NCBI GenBank assembly: GCA_964343305.1
Contig: CAYFJO010000630.1
Location: 1-5,529, forward strand
Direction: 5' to 3'
Source of the DNA: CAYFJO01 sp964343305
GTDB taxonomy: Bacteria > Planctomycetota > Planctomycetia > Pirellulales > Pirellulaceae
Length of the DNA stretch: 5,529 nucleotides
Part shown: positions 1-5,529 of the stretch, in pieces
Layout: every line of letters begins with the position of its first letter
Numbering within the stretch: the first letter of the stretch is position 1
Translations under genes and position numbers: made by a program
The notes under the pieces: generated by a model
What the model was told of the DNA's origin: nothing
Seen by the model: only the letters and a program-made list of their open reading frames with translations
Database searches by the model: none

Positions 1-30
1 GACTATCTCGAGGCTCGGCTTGAGCAGTAG
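1..30 (+). CDS. Possible C-terminal tail of an upstream gene (partial)
   Basis: Frame 1 reads DYLEARLEQ and then a TAG stop at 28-30. The codons and composition look like a genuine charged, helical protein C-terminus, and the stop falls just before the inverted repeat at 37-97. Nine residues cannot identify a family. Frame 2 is also open, to a stop at 131-133, but it runs straight through the inverted repeat and so is less likely to be coding. The call is tentative. Confidence 0.35.
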   Translation, partial: DYLEARLEQ

Positions 31-36
31 CAATTT

Positions 37-97
37 TGTAGCTGCGTTCGCCAGAACGCGGATCATGCTCGTCCGCGTTCTGGCGAACGCAGCTACA
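37..97. repeat. Perfect 26-bp inverted repeat (hairpin), REP/MITE-like
   Basis: Bases 37-62 are the exact reverse complement of 72-97, leaving a 9-nt loop (63-71). The core of each arm contains GCTGCGTTCGCCAGAACG or its complement. A wobble pair plus two further pairs extend the stem to 34-36/98-100. No T-tract follows on either strand, so it is not a standard intrinsic terminator, although it could stop or protect a transcript end. Perfect arms of this kind in an intergenic gap fit a mobile REP-like or short MITE-like element. I believe similar palindromes are scattered in Rhodopirellula-type genomes, but only one copy is present here. Confidence 0.75.
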
Positions 98-257
98 GAA
101 CGAGTCGGCGAGCGACGATTAACTCCCGGCTAATTGCAACCCACCCAGCACGGTGATATATTCCAACTTTGCTGAGGGTTGCTTACATCACGTTGGCCCA
201 ACGTCTTGTCATTCCATCATGTATGTATGAAGTCCAATTCCGCAATGGGAGCGGGTT
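98..257. other. Intergenic leader region, no gene seen
   Basis: No convincing coding frame occupies this stretch. The short frame starting at 169 overlaps the first B-box gene in another phase and has no recognisable content. The region holds a candidate promoter (134-162) and, just before position 258, a purine-rich ribosome binding site. No riboswitch or tRNA fold was recognised. Confidence 0.5.
134..162 (+). promoter_or_regulatory. Candidate sigma70-type promoter
   Basis: TTGCAA at 134-139 (4 of 6 matches to TTGACA) is separated by exactly 17 nt from TATATT at 157-162 (5 of 6 matches to TATAAT). Transcription would start near 169, giving a leader of about 90 nt before the start codon at 258. 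The location just downstream of the inverted repeat, and upstream of a run of same-strand genes, is right for an operon promoter. Planctomycete promoters are poorly characterised, so this is only a pattern match. Confidence 0.4.
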
Positions 258-644
258 ATGCAATGTAGAAACCATCCGGCTTCCGCGGCAGTCGATCGAT
301 GCACGGGGTGCGCGGAATCGTTTTGCAAAAACTGCCTCGTCAATCTCGACGGCCAGAATTATTGCGGCGGTTGCAAAGTGATGGCCGTTGGTTCCAAGAC
401 GCCGCGAGCGCTGGCGACGACGCCGTGTAAGGAGGCCAAAGATGCCATGATCTGTGCAATAGTTGGTGTGTTTATTTGCGCTCCTATTTTGGGACTCGTG
501 GCGATCGTCAAAGGGGCTCAGTCCAAAAGTTTGCTCGAACGAGATCGAACGATGTGGGGGCACGGAATGGCAAACGCCGCGATGGTTGTTGGGATCGTCG
601 ATGTTGGCCTGTTTTTGATTGGGCAAATGTCCAAATTACAGTGA
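258..644 (+). CDS. Small membrane protein with N-terminal B-box-like zinc finger and DUF4190-like helices
   Basis: The 128-residue protein opens directly with a B-box-type (RING-like, treble-clef) zinc site: C3-x2-H6, C15-x2-C18, C23-x2-C26 and C36-x2-C39, enough ligands for two zinc ions. A short linker leads to two hydrophobic segments at about residues 64-84 and 104-123. Their spacing and the G-x-G-x-A-x-A style of the second one resemble the DUF4190 two-helix module. The zinc finger should be cytosolic. The start is supported by GGGAG at 247-251, 6 nt before the ATG. A gap of 28 nt separates it from the next gene, which carries a closely related finger. In bacteria such fingers are thought to mediate protein contacts. 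An E3-like role near the downstream ubiquitin-like genes is speculative. Confidence 0.85.
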   Translation: MQCRNHPASAAVDRCTGCAESFCKNCLVNLDGQNYCGGCKVMAVGSKTPRALATTPCKEAKDAMICAIVGVFICAPILGLVAIVKGAQSKSLLERDRTMWGHGMANAAMVVGIVDVGLFLIGQMSKLQ

Positions 645-661
645 GAGAATTGGACACCTTT

Positions 662-666
662 GGAGA
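662..666 (+). promoter_or_regulatory. Ribosome binding site that fixes the start at 673
   Basis: GGAGA at 662-666 lies 6 nt before the ATG at 673. The longer reading in the same frame from 619 would overlap the end of the preceding gene, lacks such a site, and adds 18 residues that look like out-of-frame coding of that gene. Confidence 0.7.
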
Positions 667-672
667 AGATTC

Positions 673-1464
673 ATGTCGAACGATCCGTTTGGACAACCTC
701 AGCACATGGGCACACCGCCAGCACAGAGCAACGTCATTGAGTTCAGTTGTCCGAGTTGCCGGCGAATGTTGAAAGTGCCGCCGCAACACGCCGGTGCGAA
801 AGCTCGTTGTCCAAGTTGCCAGCAGATCACCGTGGTGCCGTCGCCAGCAGCGGCGAATCCGGCTCCGGCCCCCGCGCCCTTTCAATCGAATCCAGTTACA
901 CAGAGTCCGGCACAGCAATTCAATCCCGTTGGCCAATCGCCGGCAAATCCGTACGCAAGTCCCGCGCCGCAACCGTTTGGCCAAACGCCTGATTATTCGA
1001 CTCCGGCAGCCCCCAATCCATTTGGTGGCGTCGACTATCGCTGCAAACAACATCCAGAAATGGCCGCGGTCGCACGTTGCAAGATCTGTTTTGCGCCCGT
1101 TTGCCAGACCTGTCGATTCGACTTCTCCGGCGGCATGGCAATCTGTCCAGGATGCGCGACAAACAAAACGGCTTCGATGCCGTCCATGCGTCAGGGAATT
1201 CTGACGTTTGCGTTTCTTTGCGCGATCCTTTCAACCCTCTGCGTCTGGGCGATGTTCGCGGGAGCTGTCGCCGACGAAAATTCGGCCATGGTTCTTTTCA
1301 TGGTCATTACTTCGTCAGCCATCATCGGGTTTGGACTTTCCCTCGCCGGGGTCGATGGTCGGCTGGGCAATACGCTTGTGGTTTGGATTGCGCTTGTGTG
1401 GAACGCCTTTATCTTCGTTGCCGTGATGGCACTCATCGTGGCTGGAATCGCGATGCAAGCGTAG
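673..1464 (+). CDS. Zinc-ribbon plus B-box membrane protein
   Basis: The protein has 263 residues and two zinc modules. First is a short zinc ribbon, C26-x2-C29 and C46-x2-C49, in the CPSC...VP...G...RCPSC form very common in planctomycete proteins. A Pro/Ala/Gln-rich, probably disordered linker (about 57-120) follows. Next is a B-box-like finger with C124-x2-H127, C136-x2-C139, C144-x2-C147 and C158-x2-C161, spaced almost exactly as in the preceding gene. Three hydrophobic helices end the protein (about 175-198, 205-225, 235-258). No signal peptide is visible, so both zinc modules are probably cytosolic. It lies 41 nt before the ubiquitin-like gene. Function is unknown. A scaffold or adaptor at the membrane is the simplest guess, and an E3-like role is possible but unproven. 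Confidence 0.88.
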   Translation: MSNDPFGQPQHMGTPPAQSNVIEFSCPSCRRMLKVPPQHAGAKARCPSCQQITVVPSPAAANPAPAPAPFQSNPVTQSPAQQFNPVGQSPANPYASPAPQPFGQTPDYSTPAAPNPFGGVDYRCKQHPEMAAVARCKICFAPVCQTCRFDFSGGMAICPGCATNKTASMPSMRQGILTFAFLCAILSTLCVWAMFAGAVADENSAMVLFMVITSSAIIGFGLSLAGVDGRLGNTLVVWIALVWNAFIFVAVMALIVAGIAMQA

Positions 1465-1505
1465 GTGGTCGCGTTTTGAGTCTTTGTTGACGGAGAAAAT
1501 CTAAT

Positions 1506-1790
1506 ATGGCAACGCTTCATTTGCGTATCTGGGATATCACGAGCAGCCGCAGCCAGGACGTCGAAGTTCCGAGTGACATTCCGATCGCTCGCATCCTGGT
1601 GCTGCTGGTCGAAAAAATGAGCATGCCGTTGAACAGCCCCGACGGCCAATTGATGAGCTACAAGTTTCATCACAAACAATCGGGGCAACAATTGTTGGAG
1701 AACAAAACGCTGGAAGAAGTGGGCGTGCGAGACGGTGACGATTTGCGTATCCAGCCCGAAATCACCGCCGGCAGCGTTGAAGGGTCTTAA
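1506..1790 (+). CDS. YukD/EsaB-type ubiquitin-like protein
   Basis: This 94-residue protein has the beta-grasp layout of ubiquitin. An N-terminal strand pair (about 3-22) is followed by a helix (about 26-39), then short strands, then the terminal pattern K67-T-L-E-E-V-G-V-R-D-G-D and a last strand LRIQPE (80-85). The motif ending in GVRDGDxLRxxPE is typical of YukD-like ubiquitin-like proteins, which in Firmicutes and Actinobacteria accompany type VII (ESX/WXG100) secretion. The tail reads EITAGSVEGS, so there is no terminal diglycine; the single glycines are G89 and G93. GGAG at 1492-1495 serves the ATG. It sits 2 nt upstream of the E1-like gene, whose ribosome binding site lies inside this gene's last codons. 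It is the likely substrate or partner of that E1 and of the JAB protease. Covalent conjugation is not shown by sequence. Confidence 0.88.
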   Translation: MATLHLRIWDITSSRSQDVEVPSDIPIARILVLLVEKMSMPLNSPDGQLMSYKFHHKQSGQQLLENKTLEEVGVRDGDDLRIQPEITAGSVEGS

Positions 1791-1792
1791 GA

Positions 1793-2956
1793 ATGTCGCA
1801 GCAGGATTCATCGACGATCGTCATCCCGACCGGACGCTTTGAGCGGTTCGAGCAGATCAGTTGGTGGGATCAACAGCGGTTGCGCGACGCGCGGGTGCTG
1901 GTCGTGGGTGCCGGCGCGCTGGGCAACGAAGTCGTGAAGAACCTGTCGCTGCTGGGCGTGGGAAACCTGGCCATCGCCGACATGGATCGGATCGAAGAGA
2001 GTAACCTGGTTCGATCCGTGTTGTTTCAAGCCGAGGACGAGGGCCGCTTCAAAGCCGAAGTGGCCGCGGAAGGGGCCAGCCGTTTGTATCCCGATATCCG
2101 CGCAACGGCGCTGGTCGGAAACATTTTGGGCGATGTCGGGCTCGGCTGGTTTCGCTGGGCCGATGCGGTTGTCGGCGCGCTGGACAATCGCGAGGCACGC
2201 GTGTTCGTCAACAGCACCTGTGCGACGCTTGGAAAAACATGGTTCGACGGCGGCATCGAAGTGCTTAACGGCATCGTCCGCGGTTTTTCGCCGCCCGATT
2301 CCGCGTGTTACGAGTGCACGATGGGGCAAGCCGATTGGGACGATTTGAATCAACGGCGATCCTGTTCGCTGCTGGCACGACAGGCGATCCAACATGGTGG
2401 CACGCCAACGACTCCGACCACGGCATCGGTTATTGGCGCGATACAAGCGCAAGAGGTCGTCAAGTGTTTGCACGGCATGGAACACTTGGCCGGCACTGGA
2501 TTTGTCTTTGAAGGTACCAAACATAATTCGTTCACCATCTCGATGCCCAAGAACGACGATTGCCCTTGGCACGAACCGCCGTCGCCAGTGGCAACAGTCG
2601 AAGATATTAACAGCGACACATCGCTGTCCGTGATTTGGAATCTTGCCACGGAACGATTAGGCGGCCTCGACGCGATCGATCTTAGTCGTGAACTCGTCAC
2701 GTCTTTGACGTGCGTCCATTGCAACACGACGACCGACGTCTATCAACCGATTCACAAGATTACGGCCGAGCAAGCCGTCTGTGCAGTGTGCAACTCGGAG
2801 CTGACGCCAAACTTCCTGCACAGCATCGGCGACGATTCGCCTGTCCGCTCGAAAACAGCAAGCGAAATCGGATTGCCGAAATGGGACATCGTTTGGGCAC
2901 GACGTGGCGAACAAGTGTTGGGCATCGAACTAGCGGGAGACTGCGACCGTGAGTGA
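1793..2956 (+). CDS. E1-like ubiquitin-activating (ThiF/UBA family) enzyme with C-terminal zinc module
   Basis: The 387-residue enzyme is predicted to adenylate a ubiquitin-like C-terminus with ATP. The Rossmann nucleotide loop is G39-A-G-A-L-G44. Acidic D63/D65 precede the SNLVR motif (N71, R74), K87 fits the conserved adenylation lysine and D131 the conserved Mg-ATP aspartate. C172-x2-C175 with C257-x2-H260 makes the structural zinc site, one ligand being His instead of the usual Cys. C191, 16 residues after C175, lies where UBA3-like eukaryotic E1s carry the thioester cysteine. The helix at about 211-226 (ASVIGAIQAQEVVK) is the usual ThiF/MoeB one. After residue 260 comes a further domain with C307-x2-C310 and C330-x2-C333, probably a zinc ribbon, and no eukaryotic ubiquitin-fold domain. 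The ATG has AGGG at 1781-1784. MoeB or ThiF for sulfur transfer is the alternative, but the JAB and Ubl neighbours and C191 favour a ubiquitin-like role. Confidence 0.93.
   Translation: MSQQDSSTIVIPTGRFERFEQISWWDQQRLRDARVLVVGAGALGNEVVKNLSLLGVGNLAIADMDRIEESNLVRSVLFQAEDEGRFKAEVAAEGASRLYPDIRATALVGNILGDVGLGWFRWADAVVGALDNREARVFVNSTCATLGKTWFDGGIEVLNGIVRGFSPPDSACYECTMGQADWDDLNQRRSCSLLARQAIQHGGTPTTPTTASVIGAIQAQEVVKCLHGMEHLAGTGFVFEGTKHNSFTISMPKNDDCPWHEPPSPVATVEDINSDTSLSVIWNLATERLGGLDAIDLSRELVTSLTCVHCNTTTDVYQPIHKITAEQAVCAVCNSELTPNFLHSIGDDSPVRSKTASEIGLPKWDIVWARRGEQVLGIELAGDCDRE
2935..2939 (+). promoter_or_regulatory. Ribosome binding site supporting a GTG start
   Basis: GGGAG at 2935-2939, inside the end of the E1 gene, lies 9 nt before GTG at 2949. 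The GTG start overlaps the E1 stop (2954-2956) by 8 nt. No ATG in this frame lies nearby upstream, and the first internal in-frame one (residue 39) would trim the JAB domain edge. Confidence 0.6.
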
Positions 2957-4163
2957 CAACGAAAATACATCCGCGTCTGGCAGCGGCTGGGACGACGCGG
3001 TGGAGGCGGCTTGGAAAGAGTTTCCCGTCGGCGACCAAACGGACGATTCGGTGCGCGTCGCGATGACCGGCGGAGCGTATGCCGATGTCACCGCCCACGC
3101 CAAAGACTCTCTCGACCAAGAAGTGTGCGGTGTCGTCGTCGGACAACTGTGCAAAGACGACGACGGTGTCTGGGTCCGCGTTGAAGCCGCCATTCGCGGG
3201 ACGTCGGCCAAGCAAGGCGGCACGCACGTCACCTATACACAGGAGACGTGGGACAAGATCTACGAGGTGAAAGATCGTGACTATCCCAAGCTCAGCATCG
3301 TCGGCTGGTATCACACTCACCCTGGATTCGGCGTCGAGTTCTCAGACATGGACTTGTTCATCCAGCAGAATTTTTTCTCCGGCCCGTCGCAATTCGCCTT
3401 GGTCATCGATCCACTAGGCGGCGAAGAGGCGATCTGTGTGAATGACGACGGGAGCGTGGCACATCTACGTGGATTTTGGGTCGATGGAAAACGGCGCACG
3501 TGCAAGTTGCCCGCCGCTCTGGTCGAAGCCGAAGAGCAAGCAAGTGAATCCGAGGGATCTGTCTCGCGCGACCTGGAGAGAAAAATCAACAACATCGAGC
3601 AGCGACTCAGCCAGTTGATCCAAGTCAGCGACGAAGAACGCCACCGCAACAGCAGGTTCCTGACCATCATCGGCATGCTGGTCGGGATTGCCGCCGTGAT
3701 GGGAATCTGCGTGCTGATTTTCGATCGCGCGACAGCGCTTCCCGAACCGCCGAAACGTCGGCAGTATGCCGAGGTCCCGGTGGAGATTGACGACGAAAAA
3801 GTGCTGCTTGGTATTTCGATTGATAAATGGGAAATCCCGCCCAAGCTCGACGCTGCGTTGACCAAGGTACAGGAAGAGCGGCTAAGAAAGCTTCAACAGC
3901 AAATCGTCGCGACGCAACAAGAGAACGTCTATTTGCGATCGCAATTAAAACAACTCATCGCGCAGATCCAATCGGATGATCCAGAGGCCGCGTCGCCAGA
4001 CGATGAAGAAACACCTGGCAGGCCGTGGTGGAACTGGGCGCTGTACGCACTGGCCGCGATCGCCGCCGTTTTGCTAATTGCGTCGTTTGCATTTTCGGGA
4101 AAAGACAGCAAAGATGACGGCAGTGATTCGTCGAGCGAACCAAGTCGGAGCAAAAAGAAATGA
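2949..4163 (+). CDS. Membrane-anchored JAB/JAMM metalloprotease (predicted deubiquitinase-like)
   Basis: The 404-residue protein begins with about 35 acidic residues and then a JAB/MPN+ domain (about 36-180). The full JAMM zinc-protease signature is present: E58, H122-x-H124-P, S132 and D135, in the context GWYHTHPG as in CSN5 and Rpn11, so it should be catalytically active. In this family the enzyme cleaves isopeptide or peptide bonds after a ubiquitin-like C-terminus. A charged coiled-coil-like helix (about 205-235) leads to a membrane helix (238-258). A loop of about 100 residues follows, with a second coiled-coil stretch (about 299-341) rich in Gln and Leu. A second membrane helix (361-382) precedes a short Ser/Asp/Lys-rich tail. 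The protease end is predicted cytosolic and the middle loop outside. It overlaps the E1 gene by 8 nt and the next gene by 4 nt, so the products are probably made together. Confidence 0.92.
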   Translation: MSDNENTSASGSGWDDAVEAAWKEFPVGDQTDDSVRVAMTGGAYADVTAHAKDSLDQEVCGVVVGQLCKDDDGVWVRVEAAIRGTSAKQGGTHVTYTQETWDKIYEVKDRDYPKLSIVGWYHTHPGFGVEFSDMDLFIQQNFFSGPSQFALVIDPLGGEEAICVNDDGSVAHLRGFWVDGKRRTCKLPAALVEAEEQASESEGSVSRDLERKINNIEQRLSQLIQVSDEERHRNSRFLTIIGMLVGIAAVMGICVLIFDRATALPEPPKRRQYAEVPVEIDDEKVLLGISIDKWEIPPKLDAALTKVQEERLRKLQQQIVATQQENVYLRSQLKQLIAQIQSDDPEAASPDDEETPGRPWWNWALYALAAIAAVLLIASFAFSGKDSKDDGSDSSSEPSRSKKK

Positions 4164-5529
4164 GCAACCCTTACGACCCGCCATCCGCCGACAACGTGAT
4201 CCGCATCACAACTGACGAGGCGATGTCGGACCACGTCGACGACTTGCTCAACCGCCAAGCAAGCATGATGGGCGAGCAAGGCATGACGGCCAAACGCCGG
4301 CGGCGCTGGTACTATAGCAACTGGTTCGTCTTTTTTGTTGCAGGAACGATCGCTGCATCCGCTGCGATCGTTCTGCTTGAGCCGTACTATAACGACTATC
4401 ACTACGTCCAAGGGACAGTAACGCAAGTCAGCACTGTTGCGGGTCCCAACATCGTCGAATTGGAGGGGCGTATATTCGAGCTTCCATACGAAGTGACGGT
4501 CGACGGCAAGTTGATTTATCTCGCGGTGGAAACGCAACAATATCATGAAGATGGCTCGTTGACGGATTTCGACATCGCCAGTTTGTCTCAGGGCGACGAA
4601 GCTGGGTTTTACATCAAGGTCGGCGAGACACCAGACGGCGACAAGGTTGGCGGAGCGTTTTTTGTGATTGATTCGCCACCCGCCGAAACACGCACTTCAG
4701 CGACGTTCCAAGAACTCGAAAGCACAAAACTGGCTGCCAGCTTGCTGCTTTTTCCGATCATCGCGGCGACCGTGGGCTTCGCGATTGCCGCCGCCGACGG
4801 GCTCATGTGCCGGCTTTGGCGGCGCGTTTTTGTGGGCGGTGTGGTTGGAATGATCATCGGGTTTCTGGGTGGATTCTTGTCGGCGATTTTGGCCGGCTTC
4901 ATCTACTACCCGATCAACATGATGGCCCAACGTCAAATGGACGAGGCCGGCGAGGTCACGGCCATGGCTTTCACGATTCAAGTGACTGGCCGCGGCTTGG
5001 CGTGGTGTCTCGCGGGCATGGCCATGGGTTTGGGGCAAGGTGTGTCGCTGCGGTCGCCCCGGCTTTTGCTTTACGGATTTCTGGGCGGAACGATCGGCGG
5101 TTTGCTTGGCGGGCTGTTGTTCGACCCGATCGCTTATTTGGGCGCCGAGGGCCCCAGCGCTCACGTCAGTCGCTTTGTTGGCATCACGATCATTGGTTCG
5201 GTGGTCGGTTTGATGATCGGCGTTGTCGAGTTGCTGGCCCGCGACGCGTGGTTGCAAATGGTTCAAGGTCCGTTGTCGGGCAAGGAGTTCCTCGTGTTCA
5301 AAGATCGGGTCAATGTCGGTGCGTCACCTCGCTCGGACATCTATTTGTTCAACGACGAGGATGTCGCGGACCATCACGCCACGATTCGCAGCGCGGCCGA
5401 CCAATACGAATTGGAAACGGTCGATCCGGTCAACTATCCGGTGCTAATTAACGGACGGCAAGTTCAACGAACGCGATTGCGTCACGGCGATCAAATCACG
5501 CTTGGCAAAACGATTTTCACATTCCAGCG
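4160..5529 (+). CDS. Six-helix membrane protein with C-terminal FHA domain (3' end cut off)
   Basis: The frame opens with ATG inside the ATGA overlap with the JAB stop (GGAG at 4147-4150) and is open to the window end, giving 456 residues. A cytosolic N-tail ends in basic KRRRRW before helix 1 (55-73). A beta-rich domain of about 110 residues (76-190) is predicted outside the membrane. Glycine-rich helices follow at about 191-212, 223-250, 277-294, 303-321 and 339-356, with Arg-rich turns at 218-222 and 298-301 on the inner side. An FHA domain (about 375-456) is predicted cytosolic: G387-x5-D393-I394, H406-A-x-I409, N431-G432 and H442-G-D444-x-I446 follow the family pattern. The residues that normally grip phosphothreonine are altered: the Arg after the first Gly is A388 and the Ser of the SxxH motif is A403. 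FHA domains usually bind phosphothreonine partners; here binding may be phospho-independent. The FHA fold looks nearly complete at the cut. Confidence 0.88.
   Translation, partial: MSNPYDPPSADNVIRITTDEAMSDHVDDLLNRQASMMGEQGMTAKRRRRWYYSNWFVFFVAGTIAASAAIVLLEPYYNDYHYVQGTVTQVSTVAGPNIVELEGRIFELPYEVTVDGKLIYLAVETQQYHEDGSLTDFDIASLSQGDEAGFYIKVGETPDGDKVGGAFFVIDSPPAETRTSATFQELESTKLAASLLLFPIIAATVGFAIAAADGLMCRLWRRVFVGGVVGMIIGFLGGFLSAILAGFIYYPINMMAQRQMDEAGEVTAMAFTIQVTGRGLAWCLAGMAMGLGQGVSLRSPRLLLYGFLGGTIGGLLGGLLFDPIAYLGAEGPSAHVSRFVGITIIGSVVGLMIGVVELLARDAWLQMVQGPLSGKEFLVFKDRVNVGASPRSDIYLFNDEDVADHHATIRSAADQYELETVDPVNYPVLINGRQVQRTRLRHGDQITLGKTIFTFQ

Noticed and set aside
37..97. CRISPR repeat or intrinsic terminator
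   Set aside because: There is one inverted repeat with no further repeat units or spacers, and no T-run follows the stem on either strand.
619..672. Upstream ATG extending the second B-box protein by 18 residues
   Set aside because: It overlaps the end of the preceding gene and lacks a ribosome binding site, whereas the ATG at 673 has GGAGA at good spacing.
508..1053. Minus-strand frame of 181 codons across the two B-box genes
   Set aside because: It crosses the gap between two well-supported + strand genes, is very Arg-rich, and has no domain content.
1487..1500. TTGACG resembling a -35 element before the Ubl gene
   Set aside because: A matching -10 about 17 nt later would fall inside the Ubl coding sequence, and no TATAAT-like sequence is there. 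The short gap fits read-through from upstream genes.
1808..2572. Long open frame of 254 codons on the minus strand
   Set aside because: It lies wholly inside the E1 gene, and its translation is Arg/His/Gln-rich with no recognisable motif. The + strand frame has a complete E1 signature.
4344..4373. 10-bp perfect inverted repeat (GAACGATCGC / GCGATCGTTC) with 10-nt loop
   Set aside because: It is inside the coding of the first membrane helix of the FHA protein. Alternating Ala/Ile codons with CGATCG make such a match likely, and nothing marks it as a site.

Overview
The window looks like bacterial DNA from a planctomycete, probably of the Pirellulales / Rhodopirellula type. This is an inference. 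It rests on moderately high GC, the small Pro-rich-linked CPxC...CPxC zinc ribbon, membrane proteins that combine B-box zinc fingers or FHA domains with helices, and a perfect intergenic inverted repeat of a kind I associate with these genomes. No database search was possible.

Layout: bases 1-30 may be the tail of an upstream gene. Bases 37-97 form a perfect 26-bp inverted repeat with a 9-nt loop. A plausible sigma70-like promoter (134-162) follows. All six clear genes then run on the + strand: two small membrane proteins with B-box-like zinc fingers (258-644 and 673-1464), a YukD/EsaB-type ubiquitin-like protein (1506-1790), an E1-like ThiF/UBA-family adenylating enzyme (1793-2956), a membrane-anchored JAB/JAMM metalloprotease (2949-4163), and a six-helix membrane protein with a C-terminal FHA domain that is cut by the window end (4160->5529). 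The last four are packed tightly (2-nt gap, 8-nt overlap, 4-nt ATGA overlap), which points to one translationally coupled operon. The two B-box genes are on the same strand at gaps of 28 and 41 nt and may belong to the same transcript.

How the genes may work together: the E1-like protein has the full adenylation signature and a cysteine where eukaryotic E1s carry the thioester cysteine. The JAB protein has an intact catalytic signature (E58, H122xH124, S132, D135). With the ubiquitin-like protein they make a bacterial ubiquitin-like activation/deconjugation set. Its deconjugase is tied to the membrane and it sits beside an FHA membrane protein. No E2 is visible. The ubiquitin-like protein ends in VEGS rather than in a bare GG, so whether it is conjugated, processed, or acts as a non-covalent YukD-like subunit is open. 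Clusters of Ubl, E1 and JAB genes in bacteria have been described by comparative genomics. The membrane-bound JAB, the degenerate FHA domain and the paired B-box proteins are the less familiar parts.
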